Positions 32,764-41,620 of a stretch of 58,529 nucleotides of DNA are shown here, piece after piece. The DNA is taken from assembly GCA_035354275.1 (NCBI GenBank), contig DAOQAU010000007.1, positions 1 to 58,529 on the forward strand, read 5' to 3'. The notes under the pieces are model-generated. The model was given only the letters and a program-made list of their open reading frames with translations. It ran no database searches and had not been told where the DNA came from. This DNA comes from DAOQAU01 sp035354275 (GTDB lineage Bacteria > Cyanobacteriota > Vampirovibrionia > Gastranaerophilales > Gastranaerophilaceae). Within the stretch, counting starts at the first letter, position 1. Every line of letters starts with the position of its first letter. The translations under genes were made by a program, and so were the position numbers.

Positions 32764-32979
32764 TTAACCCCTTGTCTGTGGTTGCTAACCCACTTTATTA
32801 TACAACAGTTTAAAAAAATTGTAAGGGTTATTTTAATAATTGATTTACAATAGTTATTATTGTATTTGGCACACAAATATTCTTAAATTATCTTTACAAA
32901 CTAGCAAAAACAATTTTTATGAGTTTTATTACACTAAATTGTTATTAAACAGTTAGGATTTTATAGAAAAGGGAAATAA

Positions 32980-33687
32980 ATGTTAAGAATAAGTTCAACA
33001 ATGCCAATCTATACGGCGAATGTTACCTCTAAAAACTGTATAAAATCAGTAACTTTCAAGGGCAAACAAGTGCCGGAAGAAATCGTAATTCGCCCGGGAC
33101 AAGAAATTCCAGAAATTATTAAAGCAAAAAAAGTAATAATAAAAGGCGAATACCACCACTGGATAGTCGCTAAAGACACAAAAATAATCTGCGAAACATG
33201 TGAACTTGAACATGCCATGTTTAAAGAAATAAATGCTTCAAAGTCTGCAACATTATCGAAAGAGTCCAGAGTTAACGTTTTAAATACCAATGATTGGGCC
33301 TCTATTTCACTTTCAAGCGTTGGAAAAATAAATGCAAAAGGCAGGGTTTGTATGCAATGGATGGCTAGTGCAGATGAGGTAAATGCCGGTGAAATTTTGA
33401 TGATAAATTCTCGGGTTAAAAGTTTAACAACAGAAAAAACGGCCGATTTAAGCGATTCTAAGGTAAAAATCCTCACCTCACCGGCTGTTAAAATGAGTAA
33501 TCAATCTGAAGTGGAAAACCTGAGTGCAGATTATCTACATGCAGAAGATTCAACGGTTAAATCAGGCGTTGTCAAAAAATCAATTTATAAATGCAACAGT
33601 GCAATTAATGTAAAGTGCAATGATATCTATGACGACACATTTTCAAAATCTTTGCGTGAATTACAGGCAAGTGAATGCAACCGTTAG
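32980..33687 (+). CDS. Putative beta-helix protein with N-terminal VTFKG motif
   Basis: 235 residues, not recognised. VTFKG at residues 24-28 is another instance of the short motif shared by several proteins here. From about residue 60 onward the sequence is a run of short alternating segments rich in Ser, Ala, Lys and Val with small loops (for example KINAKGRVCMQWMASADEV, LMINSRVKSLTTEKTADLS, SEVENLSADYLHAEDSTV), which looks like rungs of a right-handed beta helix, as in bactofilin-like or polymer-forming proteins. Seven cysteines are spread through the protein. No signal peptide. ATG with AAAGGGA upstream; 11 nt from the convergent glycosyltransferase gene. Confidence 0.65.
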   Translation: MLRISSTMPIYTANVTSKNCIKSVTFKGKQVPEEIVIRPGQEIPEIIKAKKVIIKGEYHHWIVAKDTKIICETCELEHAMFKEINASKSATLSKESRVNVLNTNDWASISLSSVGKINAKGRVCMQWMASADEVNAGEILMINSRVKSLTTEKTADLSDSKVKILTSPAVKMSNQSEVENLSADYLHAEDSTVKSGVVKKSIYKCNSAINVKCNDIYDDTFSKSLRELQASECNR

Positions 33688-33698
33688 TAGTATAAAAA

Positions 33699-34763
33699 TT
33701 AAAGCAATTTATTTACTACGCTTATAATTTCTTCACTTGAAGGATATTTTGTGCATTCATTTTTGCCCGCTTTATGTCTGCATCTTTTCTTGAAACAAGG
33801 CTGACAATTAAGTTTATTGCCCAATACTGAAAAATATTTTCCTTCTTGTCCGTAAGGACCGAATCTTTTTGGCGGAGTACAGGTAAAAATTGCAATAACA
33901 GCAGGAATTTGTGTTGCCCATGCCAGATGAGCACTCCCCGAATCAGGGCTTACAACAATTTTTGAGCGCGAAAACAATTCGATTAATTGTTCAACATTTG
34001 TTTTTCCGACCAAATTCAAATACTGCGGAGTTGTTTTTGTTTTGCCCAAAATCCTTTGTATTAAGTCCTCGTTGAAGTCTGTTCCTGTAAAAACAATATT
34101 GCATTTGCCCTGTATTTCATCAATTAAATTTGCCCAATTTTTTTCATCCCAATGCTTATTTTTCCAGGTCGTAGCAGGCGAAATAACGACAATCGGTTTT
34201 GAATGGTCAATTTGTGCCAATAATTCGCTGACTTTGTTTTTTACATCAGAACTTGTCGAAGGAAGCGCAAAATTTATTCCTTTTGGCTCAATCCCTAAAT
34301 GTCTTGCAAAATCAAGATTTCTTTCTACTATATGATAATTTAAATCACTAAACTTTGCCTTAGGCTCAACAAATTCGTTTGCACCCAAAAAAGACAATTC
34401 ACGGGCATCTTTAAAGGTTACCCGCCTTTTTGCCCCGCAAAACAACAACAAAAAAAGACTTTTGAACATTTGCTGGCAATCAAGTGCTATATCGTATTTT
34501 TCTTTTCTTATCTGTTTTATTATTTGAAAAAATTCCATAAAAGTTTTAAAAGAAAACGGCCCTTTTTTCCACTCTTTTAGAGGCACAAAGTGAACTTTAT
34601 CGATTTTCGGGTTATTTTTTATAACCCCTAACCCTTTTTCTGCCACCACCCAGCCAACTGTATAATTTTCATCCTTTAAAGTACAAGCTAAAGGCAAAGT
34701 AAAAATAACATCCCCAAGAGAAGTCAATCTTATTATTAAAACTTTTTTCTGATTATCACTCAC
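33699..34763 (-). CDS. Glycosyltransferase family 9 (heptosyltransferase-like)
   Basis: 354 residues. GT9/GT-B fold: N-terminal VLIIRLTSLGDVIFTLPLAC, EKYDIALDCQQMFKSLFLL, then the C-terminal donor-binding domain with PATTWKNKHWDEKNWANLI and VSPDSGSAHLAWA, the characteristic D-S-G-x-x-H. Such enzymes (WaaC/WaaF) add heptose to the LPS inner core, so an outer membrane with LPS is likely; other sugars are possible. Start is GTG at 34763, which lies inside a CACTGCT heptamer tandem repeat; the in-frame codon two upstream is a stop, and no Shine-Dalgarno is visible. Confidence 0.9.
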   Translation of the reverse strand: MSDNQKKVLIIRLTSLGDVIFTLPLACTLKDENYTVGWVVAEKGLGVIKNNPKIDKVHFVPLKEWKKGPFSFKTFMEFFQIIKQIRKEKYDIALDCQQMFKSLFLLLFCGAKRRVTFKDARELSFLGANEFVEPKAKFSDLNYHIVERNLDFARHLGIEPKGINFALPSTSSDVKNKVSELLAQIDHSKPIVVISPATTWKNKHWDEKNWANLIDEIQGKCNIVFTGTDFNEDLIQRILGKTKTTPQYLNLVGKTNVEQLIELFSRSKIVVSPDSGSAHLAWATQIPAVIAIFTCTPPKRFGPYGQEGKYFSVLGNKLNCQPCFKKRCRHKAGKNECTKYPSSEEIISVVNKLL

Positions 34764-34787
34764 TGCTCACTGCTCACTGCTCACTGC
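34761..34787. repeat. Heptamer tandem repeat (CACTGCT) at a start codon
   Basis: Three full copies of CACTGCT and one partial. On the minus strand it reads AGCAGTG; the GTG of the copy nearest the gene serves as start codon of the glycosyltransferase. Heptamer tandem repeats (STRR) are known from filamentous cyanobacteria. Confidence 0.85.
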
Positions 34788-34930
34788 ATTATAACATGAC
34801 TTTCAAAAGAATTTCATTAAATTAAAAATAACAGGTCATACGAAAGTATGATTTTCACCAAAAAAGTTGTGCAAAATAAAAGGTTTTACCGACAAAAAAC
34901 ACAGAAGACTTCGGTTAAAAAGGGCTTAAA

Positions 34931-36313
34931 ATGGCTTACAACACAATAACTCCGTTAAGGCAAAAGCTTTATACGGTGCATAACAATAATTTTGTCAAAC
35001 CTAAGGAAGATGAAGAATCTTCCCACCTGCCGCAGCCTGCCGAAGAACAGACAGAAGCAGAACAAAGCCCGAAACTTACGCTTGACGAACAAAAAAGAGT
35101 TTTTCCCGAGCAAGCGGAAAAAAATCAGGCTTCAATAAACTCGCTTAAAAACGCCGTTAACATAGCACAAATCTTAAAAGATTTCAGGAGCACCGCTTTA
35201 GCAATAGGCACTCCGCCTGATTTAAACCAGGAAGTGGAAACCTACCTTTTATTGGTTGACACACAGGTAAGAAAAGAAAATCCTAATATAAAAACAATTA
35301 AGTCAAACCTTAAAAATGCCTCTGCGCTTTTAGACGGATACATAACAGAAACCCTTCAAAGACCTTCAAATGTTGTTGAAAACTGGCTTGATGCATTATT
35401 TTTACAACAAGTTGATTTTAAATTCAACGAAAACGACGTCAATCCTCAATTTCTTGTCCAATTCCCCGATTCTGTTAAAACTTCTCAAACAGAAAATACG
35501 CAACAAACCGAAGAAACTTCCCAAACTGAAGAAAAAACAAATCAAAGCGTTATTATTCCTCAAGACGCCCAATTAAAATCGCTTTTTATTCAAGCAAAAA
35601 AATTGGCTTACGCAGGAGAGGCTAAAAGGGCACTTGAAACCTTTGAACAGGCAAGAATCCGTGCAATTGAAGTTAAAGACAGCGAAACAGAATCTAAAGT
35701 TTTATACGAAATCGGGCAAATTTATGACAGCAAAGATTTTCTTGCCCAAGCTCTTACCAGCTATCATAAGTCTTTGGGTGCCGCCACTGATTTAAATATA
35801 AAAACCAAAGCCCACTTCTCAATGGCAAAAATCTACGACGATGTTGCCCAATTTGAACCCGCAATCAATCATTACATGAGCTCAATTTCCTTTGCCGGAC
35901 AAAATGATAATTTTGCAGCCCAATCAACATCTCTGACTAAAATCGGAAATATTTTTACCGACAAATATGACAAAAAAGCTTTTGAATTTTACGACGAAGC
36001 AAAAACAATTGCAGATGAGAGCAAAACCCCAAAAATTAAAGGCTACGTTTCAGGCAACACTGCAGGTGCTTATGCCAAATTTAACAATCCTAAACTTGCG
36101 CTTCAAAACTACTCTGAGGCAGTACAAGAATATCAAAATGCAAAATCTCCCGAACAAGCTGCGATTAATTACAAAAAAGCCGCACAATTAATGATAAAAC
36201 TTCAAAATTTCAACAAAGCAAAAAGTCTTCTTCAAAAAGCCCTTGCAAATGCAAAACAAACAAATAATACAGAATTGATTTCAAAAATTAATTCTCAACT
36301 CCAAACCCTATAG
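34931..36313 (+). CDS. TPR-repeat protein
   Basis: 460 residues, cytoplasmic, function unknown. N-terminal 60 residues are polar and Glu/Gln-rich; residues about 65-165 form a helical region (LPD-like TPPDLNQEVETYLLLVD); a Gln/Glu/Thr-rich linker follows (QTENTQQTEETSQTEEKT). From about residue 215 there are six to seven tetratricopeptide repeats (FIQAKKLAYAGEAKRALETF, KVLYEIGQIYDSKDFLAQAL, AHFSMAKIYDDVAQFEPAI, SLTKIGNIFTDKYDKKAFEF, NTAGAYAKFNNPKLALQNY, NYKKAAQLMIKLQNFNKAKS). It is probably a scaffold for protein interaction. A terminator follows directly. Confidence 0.85.
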   Translation: MAYNTITPLRQKLYTVHNNNFVKPKEDEESSHLPQPAEEQTEAEQSPKLTLDEQKRVFPEQAEKNQASINSLKNAVNIAQILKDFRSTALAIGTPPDLNQEVETYLLLVDTQVRKENPNIKTIKSNLKNASALLDGYITETLQRPSNVVENWLDALFLQQVDFKFNENDVNPQFLVQFPDSVKTSQTENTQQTEETSQTEEKTNQSVIIPQDAQLKSLFIQAKKLAYAGEAKRALETFEQARIRAIEVKDSETESKVLYEIGQIYDSKDFLAQALTSYHKSLGAATDLNIKTKAHFSMAKIYDDVAQFEPAINHYMSSISFAGQNDNFAAQSTSLTKIGNIFTDKYDKKAFEFYDEAKTIADESKTPKIKGYVSGNTAGAYAKFNNPKLALQNYSEAVQEYQNAKSPEQAAINYKKAAQLMIKLQNFNKAKSLLQKALANAKQTNNTELISKINSQLQTL

Positions 36314-36317
36314 AAAA

Positions 36318-36349
36318 AAGGGCGGGCAAAATTTATTTTGCCCGCCCTT
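36318..36349. terminator. Intrinsic terminator, bidirectional
   Basis: AAGGGCGGGCAAAA / TTTTGCCCGCCCTT stem with a 4-base loop between the convergent TPR gene and rpsO. Confidence 0.9.
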
Positions 36350-36365
36350 AAATCTTAACAGTAAA

Positions 36366-36635
36366 CTAACCTCTGATATTAAGTTTTTTGACTAATTTTC
36401 TGTATTCTTCAAGGTTTTCGCCTTTCAAATAAGAAAGTAGTCTTTTTCTTCTTCCTACCATCATTAAAAGTCCGCGTTTTGTCGCAAAGTCTTTTTTGTT
36501 AATTTTTAAATGTTCGGTAAGTTCGCTGATTTTTTGGCTCATCATCGCAATTTGAACTGAAGCAGAACCTGTATCTTTTTCGTTTTTACCGTATTTTTTA
36601 ACAACTTCTTGTTTGTTTTTAAGATTAATGCTCAT
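36366..36635 (-). CDS. rpsO: 30S ribosomal protein S15
   Basis: 89 residues, exactly the family length. Binds 16S rRNA helices 20-22 and nucleates platform assembly. Signatures: DTGSASVQIAMMSQKISELT, HLKINKKDFATKRGLLMMVG and RRKRLLSYLKG. No pnp gene is adjacent, unlike in many bacteria. AAGGAATATT precedes the ATG. Confidence 0.98.
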   Translation of the reverse strand: MSINLKNKQEVVKKYGKNEKDTGSASVQIAMMSQKISELTEHLKINKKDFATKRGLLMMVGRRKRLLSYLKGENLEEYRKLVKKLNIRG

Positions 36636-36755
36636 GTAAAATATTCCTTTTTCTTAGTAATAGCAATCGGCGTAAGCTATTTATACGAATTAATCATATT
36701 ACATAAAGAAAAAAAATCAATATTTGCCCAAAGTTATGTTACAAGCACTTAAAAA

Positions 36756-37100
36756 TTAACCCAAAATAGAATTGGCAATAAATGCCGATTCATTCATTTT
36801 TGAGCAAAATGAAATGGAACTTCTTAAGCTATCGCGAAGAATATCAGAATCGGATTCTGCTTCAAACAAACTTTTTTGAGCGTTTTGGTATTTAGTTTTA
36901 AATTCTTCTTCTTTGCTTGTGTTTTTATAAGATTGAAAAATTGTAAAAGCTTTTTCTTTTAATTCGCTAAAAATACCGTATTTTTTCATTGAAGCTTCAT
37001 AAATAGTCCGTTTTTCGTACATTTTTTGACGGGCATCTTCTGCTTGATTATTAATACTTTCTAAAGTTCTTTGCTTTAAGTCGTTTGTGACAAAATCCAT
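36756..37100 (-). CDS. Small helical protein, unknown
   Basis: 114 residues from the ATG at 37100, which has GAGG eight bases upstream; an ATG at 37169 would add 23 residues of hydrophobic, unlikely character (KFVFIYIRDI). The product is charged and alpha-helical (LKQRTLESINNQAEDARQKM, FEAESDSDILRDSLRSS), with no membrane segment and no known domain that I can see. It starts 100 nt from purB, on the opposite strand. Confidence 0.55.
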   Translation of the reverse strand: MDFVTNDLKQRTLESINNQAEDARQKMYEKRTIYEASMKKYGIFSELKEKAFTIFQSYKNTSKEEEFKTKYQNAQKSLFEAESDSDILRDSLRSSISFCSKMNESAFIANSILG

Positions 37101-37199
37101 CCCAAAATCCTCATTAATATCCCTTATATATATAAAAACAAATTTCATAAAAAAATTGCCTTTTTTCATGTTAAAATTAATTCGGAAAAAGGATTTTTT

Positions 37200-38489
37200 A
37201 TGATTGAAAGATATTCATTAAAAGAAATGAAAAAAATTTGGGATTTACAATCCAAGTTCGGCTACTATTTACAGGTGGAACTCGCTGTTTGTGAGGCTTA
37301 CAGTAAAATGGGACAAATCAGCGCAAAAGATTTGGACAAAATAAAAAAACTGGCAAAATTTGATTTAAAAAGAATTGATGAAATTGAAAAGGAAGTCAAT
37401 CATGACGTAATTGCCTTCATAACAAACATTAACGAAAGTTTAGGAAATTTATCAAAATATTTTCACCTCGGGCTTACAAGTTCCGATGTTATAGATACGG
37501 CACTTGCGCTTCAGATAAAAGATGCCGCCAAAATCATAAACAAAGACCTCGATAATGTTATTTCTTCTTTAAAAAAACTTATTAAAAAATGCAAAAAAAC
37601 TGTCTGTATAGGTCGCTCACACGGAGTTCACGCTGAGATTATGACTTTTGGGGTAAAACTATGCAGCTGGCTTGATGCTTTTGAAAGAGTAAAAGAAAAC
37701 TTTAACTTTGCACTTGAAAAAATAATGGTTGGGCAAATTTCAGGACCGGTAGGAACTTACAGCAACATTTCGCCTGAAATTGAAAAAATTACCTGCAAAA
37801 TTTTAGGGCTTAAGCCTGCAAAAATTTCAACCCAAATAATCGCAAGAGATATCCACGCACAATTTATGCAATCATTGGCATTGATTGCAAGTGTTATAGA
37901 GCGTTTTGCAACAGAAATAAGACACCTTCAAAGAACAGAAGTTTTGGAAGTCGAAGAAGGGTTTAAAAAAGGCCAAAAAGGTTCTTCTGCAATGCCTCAT
38001 AAGAAAAATCCAATTACAAGCGAAAACCTGTGCGGACTTGCAAGGGTTGTAAGGTCAAATTCTATTGCTGCACTTGAAAATATAGCACTTTGGCACGAAA
38101 GGGACATTTCGCACAGTTCGGCTGAGCGCATAATTTTCCCCGACAGCACAATTTTAGTTGATTTTATGCTGGAAAGATTTAAAAATATTTTGGATAATCT
38201 GGTCATACACGAAGAAAATATGCTCAAAAACACAAACCTGTTTGGCGGAATAATTTATTCGCAAAAAGTTATGCTGGAACTTGTAAACAGAGGGCTTTCA
38301 AGAGAAAAAGCATACGAAATTGTGCAAAAAAATGCCCTTGATGCTTTTGAAAAAAGTGGGAATTTTAAATCAAACCTTTTAAAAAATAAAGAAATTAAAA
38401 AATATCTGTCTCAAAAAGAAATTGAAGCCTGTTTTAATGCACAGGATTACCTGAAAAATACAGATGAAATTTGCTCAAAATTTGATTAA
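37200..38489 (+). CDS. purB: Adenylosuccinate lyase
   Basis: 429 residues. Catalyses two steps of purine synthesis: release of fumarate from SAICAR and from adenylosuccinate. Starts MIERYSLKEMKKIWDLQSKF, the usual N-terminus; motifs are VNHDVIAFITNI, FHLGLTSSDVIDTAL, IGRSHGVHAEIMTFG with the catalytic His, GQISGPVGTYSNIS, and the superfamily signature GSSAMPHKKNPITSENL. AAAAAGGATT precedes the ATG. Its stop is immediately adjacent to the convergent YkgJ-type gene. Confidence 0.97.
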   Translation: MIERYSLKEMKKIWDLQSKFGYYLQVELAVCEAYSKMGQISAKDLDKIKKLAKFDLKRIDEIEKEVNHDVIAFITNINESLGNLSKYFHLGLTSSDVIDTALALQIKDAAKIINKDLDNVISSLKKLIKKCKKTVCIGRSHGVHAEIMTFGVKLCSWLDAFERVKENFNFALEKIMVGQISGPVGTYSNISPEIEKITCKILGLKPAKISTQIIARDIHAQFMQSLALIASVIERFATEIRHLQRTEVLEVEEGFKKGQKGSSAMPHKKNPITSENLCGLARVVRSNSIAALENIALWHERDISHSSAERIIFPDSTILVDFMLERFKNILDNLVIHEENMLKNTNLFGGIIYSQKVMLELVNRGLSREKAYEIVQKNALDAFEKSGNFKSNLLKNKEIKKYLSQKEIEACFNAQDYLKNTDEICSKFD

Positions 38490-39071
38490 CTACCAATCTT
38501 TGGCACCGTATTTTGAATAAATTTCTATAATATCATTTATTTTTTCTAAAATTTTTAAGATATTTTCTCTTTCTGATTCGGGCAAATCTCCTTTGAGTAT
38601 AATTTCATAGGATAAAATATCTTCCTTGAGTTTTCTTATATACTGTTTTTTTTCTTCTCTTTTTTTAAAAAGCCACCCCTCGTAGCCACACCCCGGAGGG
38701 ACTACTACCCAAGGGTTTGAAGGGAACCTTTTGCACAACTCGGGTCTTTTTTCATAAATTCCGCACAAATTGTCATCTTTGATATAACGACATCGATAAA
38801 AAGTAGCCTCTTTTTCATCAAAATCTTCTTTTTCGGAGTTGAGCTTAGAAAGTATGTTTTCAACCGTTTTTTGACAAACATTTTTTGCATCTTGTATTGA
38901 TTGATAAGGCTCAAAAATATTTAAAAAATCTTTGGCATATTCATCCCCCTGCCTTACAAGACTTTTTAACTCTTGAAAGGACAGTGAAGAAGTTGCAACC
39001 CTGCAACATTTTCCACACATATTGCAAAGTTCCTGCGGACGGTTTTCGATAAAATTTTGAGTTTTTTCCAT
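38490..39071 (-). CDS. YkgJ-family cysteine-cluster protein
   Basis: 193 residues. N-terminal cysteine cluster CNMCGKCCRVATSS near residue 17, followed in the middle by FYRCRYIKDDNLCGIYEKRP and ELCKRFP: the eight-cysteine arrangement of the YkgJ/UPF0153 family, thought to bind zinc or an iron-sulfur cluster. The C-terminal 60 residues are a charged helical extension. Role unknown in this context; distant relatives include the flagellin lysine methylase FliB, but no such function can be claimed here. Confidence 0.85.
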   Translation of the reverse strand: MEKTQNFIENRPQELCNMCGKCCRVATSSLSFQELKSLVRQGDEYAKDFLNIFEPYQSIQDAKNVCQKTVENILSKLNSEKEDFDEKEATFYRCRYIKDDNLCGIYEKRPELCKRFPSNPWVVVPPGCGYEGWLFKKREEKKQYIRKLKEDILSYEIILKGDLPESERENILKILEKINDIIEIYSKYGAKDW

Positions 39072-39190
39072 GTTTCCTCAAAATTATTATATCAAAAAAT
39101 TAACTTAACATTTCTTAAAAAATTTACCGAAAGGGCAATTATTTCATGGTTTTAGACTTTATTTATATAAGTGGTGAAAGGTAAGGTTTC

Positions 39191-39922
39191 ATGCAAAATA
39201 CAGTTGTAAACCCTCAAACTGTAGCTCCCGCACAAGCTGTGGTTACTCCTGCTGCTGGTAATCAGCCTCAGGTAGCTACTCAACCTGTGGTAAACCCCGG
39301 AGTTGTAGCAACACAAAACCCTCAAACAGTTCAGGTTCCTAATTACTCTGGGGTTAATATTCAAATATACAACCCTTCTGTAATGACACCGGGAACAAAC
39401 ATGGCTTATCCTTCAAATTACTATACAACAAATTACGGTCCTCAAGGTCAGCCTCAACAAGCTGCAGCACCTGCGGCTCCTGCAGAAGGGGACAAAAAGA
39501 AAACAGAAAAACGCGATATTGTCGAATTGACAGATGATTATATTAAAAATCTTGAAAATTACCTGAACAGTCAAGACCCTGAAGTCAGAATGATGGGCGC
39601 AAAAGAAGTTCTTGCAAGACTTCAAGAAGACGACAGCAGAAAAGACGACAAAGCTTTAAATGCCCTAGTAAACAAAATGCTCCAAGACCCTTCACAAAAA
39701 GTAAGAGTTATAGCTCTTGCAGCACTTGATTCAAAAGCGGTAACAGGTGATGATTTGACGGTACAAATTCTCAAAAACATGCAAAATAAAAAGACCTCCG
39801 ACGGGCAAGACGCAATGCAGGCTTCCCAAATACTGTTAAAAATGTCGGGAAATACTGTTAAAAAAGAATTTGAAGTAAAAGATAAACCTAAAAAAGAAGA
39901 AAAATCCGATAAAAAAGAATAA
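39191..39922 (+). CDS. HEAT-like repeat protein with Pro/Gln/Val-rich N-terminus
   Basis: 243 residues. The first about 100 residues are of low complexity (Pro, Gln, Val, Ala, Asn, Tyr), without a signal peptide, and probably unstructured. From about residue 110 a helical region follows with HEAT-like pairs: NYLNSQDPEVRMMGAKEVLA and KMLQDPSQKVRVIALAALDS. The C-terminus is Lys/Glu-rich. Function unknown. ATG after GGTAAGG. 12 nt before the next small membrane-protein gene, so probably co-transcribed. Confidence 0.75.
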   Translation: MQNTVVNPQTVAPAQAVVTPAAGNQPQVATQPVVNPGVVATQNPQTVQVPNYSGVNIQIYNPSVMTPGTNMAYPSNYYTTNYGPQGQPQQAAAPAAPAEGDKKKTEKRDIVELTDDYIKNLENYLNSQDPEVRMMGAKEVLARLQEDDSRKDDKALNALVNKMLQDPSQKVRVIALAALDSKAVTGDDLTVQILKNMQNKKTSDGQDAMQASQILLKMSGNTVKKEFEVKDKPKKEEKSDKKE

Positions 39923-39934
39923 GGAATTTTAAAA

Positions 39935-40366
39935 ATGAATATTTCAAACATAGCAATAAAAGCAATAGGAATAGCCGGCTTAGGCGCGGTTTTATACGAT
40001 TCTCATACAATCGGAAAAGAAGAATGCAATATGAATCAACGCAATCTTAAAACCGACAGCGTAGAAAAAACTTTTATGGACACGATATCTCTTGATACAC
40101 CCAGCAAAACCAAAGATATTATGAAAAAACAGTTTTTAAAATACAAATTAAATGAAAACTTCACAACATTCTTCACAGGAGCTGCAGGATATGTAAAAGG
40201 ATTTACTAAAATGTTGGTAAATAACGTAATTCCTTTTGGGTTGGCACTAGGAACGGTTGCCACAAAAGGACTCGCCTCCAAAGCATGCGGTGTGGGTTTA
40301 ATCGGCTACGGGCTGGTGTATTTGCTGCACGATGTAATGGGAATATTTAAACCCAAAAAGTTATAA
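39935..40366 (+). CDS. Small membrane protein, unknown
   Basis: 143 residues. An N-terminal hydrophobic segment (IAIKAIGIAGLGAVLY) followed by DSHTIGKEE, a polar middle region, then two hydrophobic segments at the C-terminus (VIPFGLALGTVATKGLA; GVGLIGYGLVYLLHDVMGIF). No known domain. The D-S-H-T-I-G-K-E stretch after the first helix looks conserved-like but I cannot name it. Second gene of a pair with the HEAT-like protein; followed by a terminator. Confidence 0.7.
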   Translation: MNISNIAIKAIGIAGLGAVLYDSHTIGKEECNMNQRNLKTDSVEKTFMDTISLDTPSKTKDIMKKQFLKYKLNENFTTFFTGAAGYVKGFTKMLVNNVIPFGLALGTVATKGLASKACGVGLIGYGLVYLLHDVMGIFKPKKL

Positions 40367-40384
40367 AAAAGTTTGATAATAATC

Positions 40385-40414
40385 AAAAGGACTTGTTAAA
40401 AACAAGTCCTTTTT
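40385..40414. terminator. Intrinsic terminator
   Basis: AAAAGGACTTGTT / AACAAGTCCTTTT stem with a short loop and a T run on the plus strand; lies between convergent genes. Confidence 0.88.
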
Positions 40415-40455
40415 TATACACATCGCGGGGTAACGATTTATAAGCCTTAAATTTT

Positions 40456-40824
40456 TTATTCTGTCATTTTAAGAGCAACTTCTCTTGCCGCAGGCTCTGA
40501 CAAGCCTAACTCTTTTTGAACAGCTGCCATATTTTTTCCTACTTCATCAGCAAATTTATCCATCATGGTTGTCATTCTAGCTACCACTTCCGGAGAAGCA
40601 CTCTCAGCCATTGCAAAAGCTTTTTTCAATGAAGAGCTCGATTCAATTCCCAATACAGCTTTTGCACCCATAAACCCTAAAACAGCCTCAGGAGAAACCT
40701 CTTGACGTTTTGCTGAACCTTCAGATTCTTTTTCTTTTTCAACTTTTTTTTCAGGAGCTTTTCCTGCCCCACCCATTTTCGCACCTACAGCAAAACTATT
40801 TAACCCTATTCTATCGATTGACAT
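40456..40824 (-). CDS. Small Ala/Glu/Lys-rich helical protein, unknown
   Basis: 122 residues. The start MSIDRIGLNSFAVGAKMGG is followed by a charged stretch (KKVEKEKESEGSAKRQE) and a C-terminal helical region (EAVLGFMGAKAVLGI; PEVVARMTTMMDKFADEVG). The leader N-S-F-A-V-G loosely recalls the S-F-G motif of other proteins here, but the match is weak. No signal peptide. AAGGAGAAATC precedes the ATG. Confidence 0.65.
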   Translation of the reverse strand: MSIDRIGLNSFAVGAKMGGAGKAPEKKVEKEKESEGSAKRQEVSPEAVLGFMGAKAVLGIESSSSLKKAFAMAESASPEVVARMTTMMDKFADEVGKNMAAVQKELGLSEPAAREVALKMTE

Positions 40825-41023
40825 TTTGATTTCTCCTTAGATTTCGTATCCACTTTTTGTTTATCGGTTTAATTTTTAATGACCTTTAGAAAAAAGTCTT
40901 TTTTTGTAACAACTTTTTACAAATTGTAATAATTTGAATTATTTTGTAAACCTTTTGTAAAAAATATGGTAAATTAAGCAATTATACCCCTTTACATGTT
41001 TTATAGACTTGGGTAAGAATAAA

Positions 41024-41620
41024 ATGCCGATAAAAAAAATTAATAGTGTAAATACTGATGCGCCTTCTTTTGGCGCACTGCCTAAGCCCTTTGTAATTAA
41101 AAGGGCAAAAACTATTGACATACTTGAAAAAATGGGCAAATTTTCTTCTCCCCAGCAGCGATTATTTTTGGGCGTAACGGCATTAATGACCCAACCTTTT
41201 ATAGACCTTAACAACAAAAGCGTGGATGAAAAAACTAGAGTGGTTTCTTGTGCAAGAACAATTGCAAAAAACTTTATAGGAACAATCGTCGGCATAACAG
41301 TAAGAGAGCTTTGTATTAAAGCGATTGATTTTTGCACCGAAGTCGATGCTAAAAAATTAAAAGATACAAAATATTTTAAATTCAAGACAGCCTTGCTCCC
41401 AAGCAATGTCAAATTCAAGGAAGTTACAAGAGAATTGGTTAAGCACAGGCAAGCTCTTGGTACTTTTATAGCTCTTGGAGCAATGCTTTTTACAAACTTT
41501 GCCATTGACCTTCCGCTTACAAAATGGATGACAAACCTGCTTGTCAAAAAAATTGAAAAAGGCGCGCAGAAAAAACTGGAAAAACAAAAACAAGATAAAC
41601 TGCAAGGAGGGGGTAAATGA
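41024..41620 (+). CDS. Lineage-specific membrane protein with PSFGA motif
   Basis: 198 residues from the ATG at 41024; a TTG at 41009 in frame is possible. PSFGA at residues 14-18 follows a short Lys/Asn leader. Then come TQPFIDLNNKSVDEKTR, a hydrophobic segment (IAKNFIGTIVGITVREL), a charged stretch, a second hydrophobic segment (LGTFIALGAMLFTNFAIDL) running into PLTKWMTNLLVKK, and a basic tail. The L-x-x-W-M-T-x-x-x-V-K-K after the second helix parallels PLNRWITSKISGKK in the protein at 1387-2955, so this may be a short relative. Its TGA overlaps the ATG of a 17-codon mini-ORF. Confidence 0.7.
   Translation: MPIKKINSVNTDAPSFGALPKPFVIKRAKTIDILEKMGKFSSPQQRLFLGVTALMTQPFIDLNNKSVDEKTRVVSCARTIAKNFIGTIVGITVRELCIKAIDFCTEVDAKKLKDTKYFKFKTALLPSNVKFKEVTRELVKHRQALGTFIALGAMLFTNFAIDLPLTKWMTNLLVKKIEKGAQKKLEKQKQDKLQGGGK

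Noticed and set aside
34931..36313. Membership of the TPR protein in the F-G/F-K motif group
   Set aside because: The leader has NNNFVKP near residue 20, but neither the following residues nor the spacing match well enough.
40456..40824. Small helical protein as member of the motif group
   Set aside because: NSFAVG at residues 9-14 only loosely resembles S-F-G; not counted.
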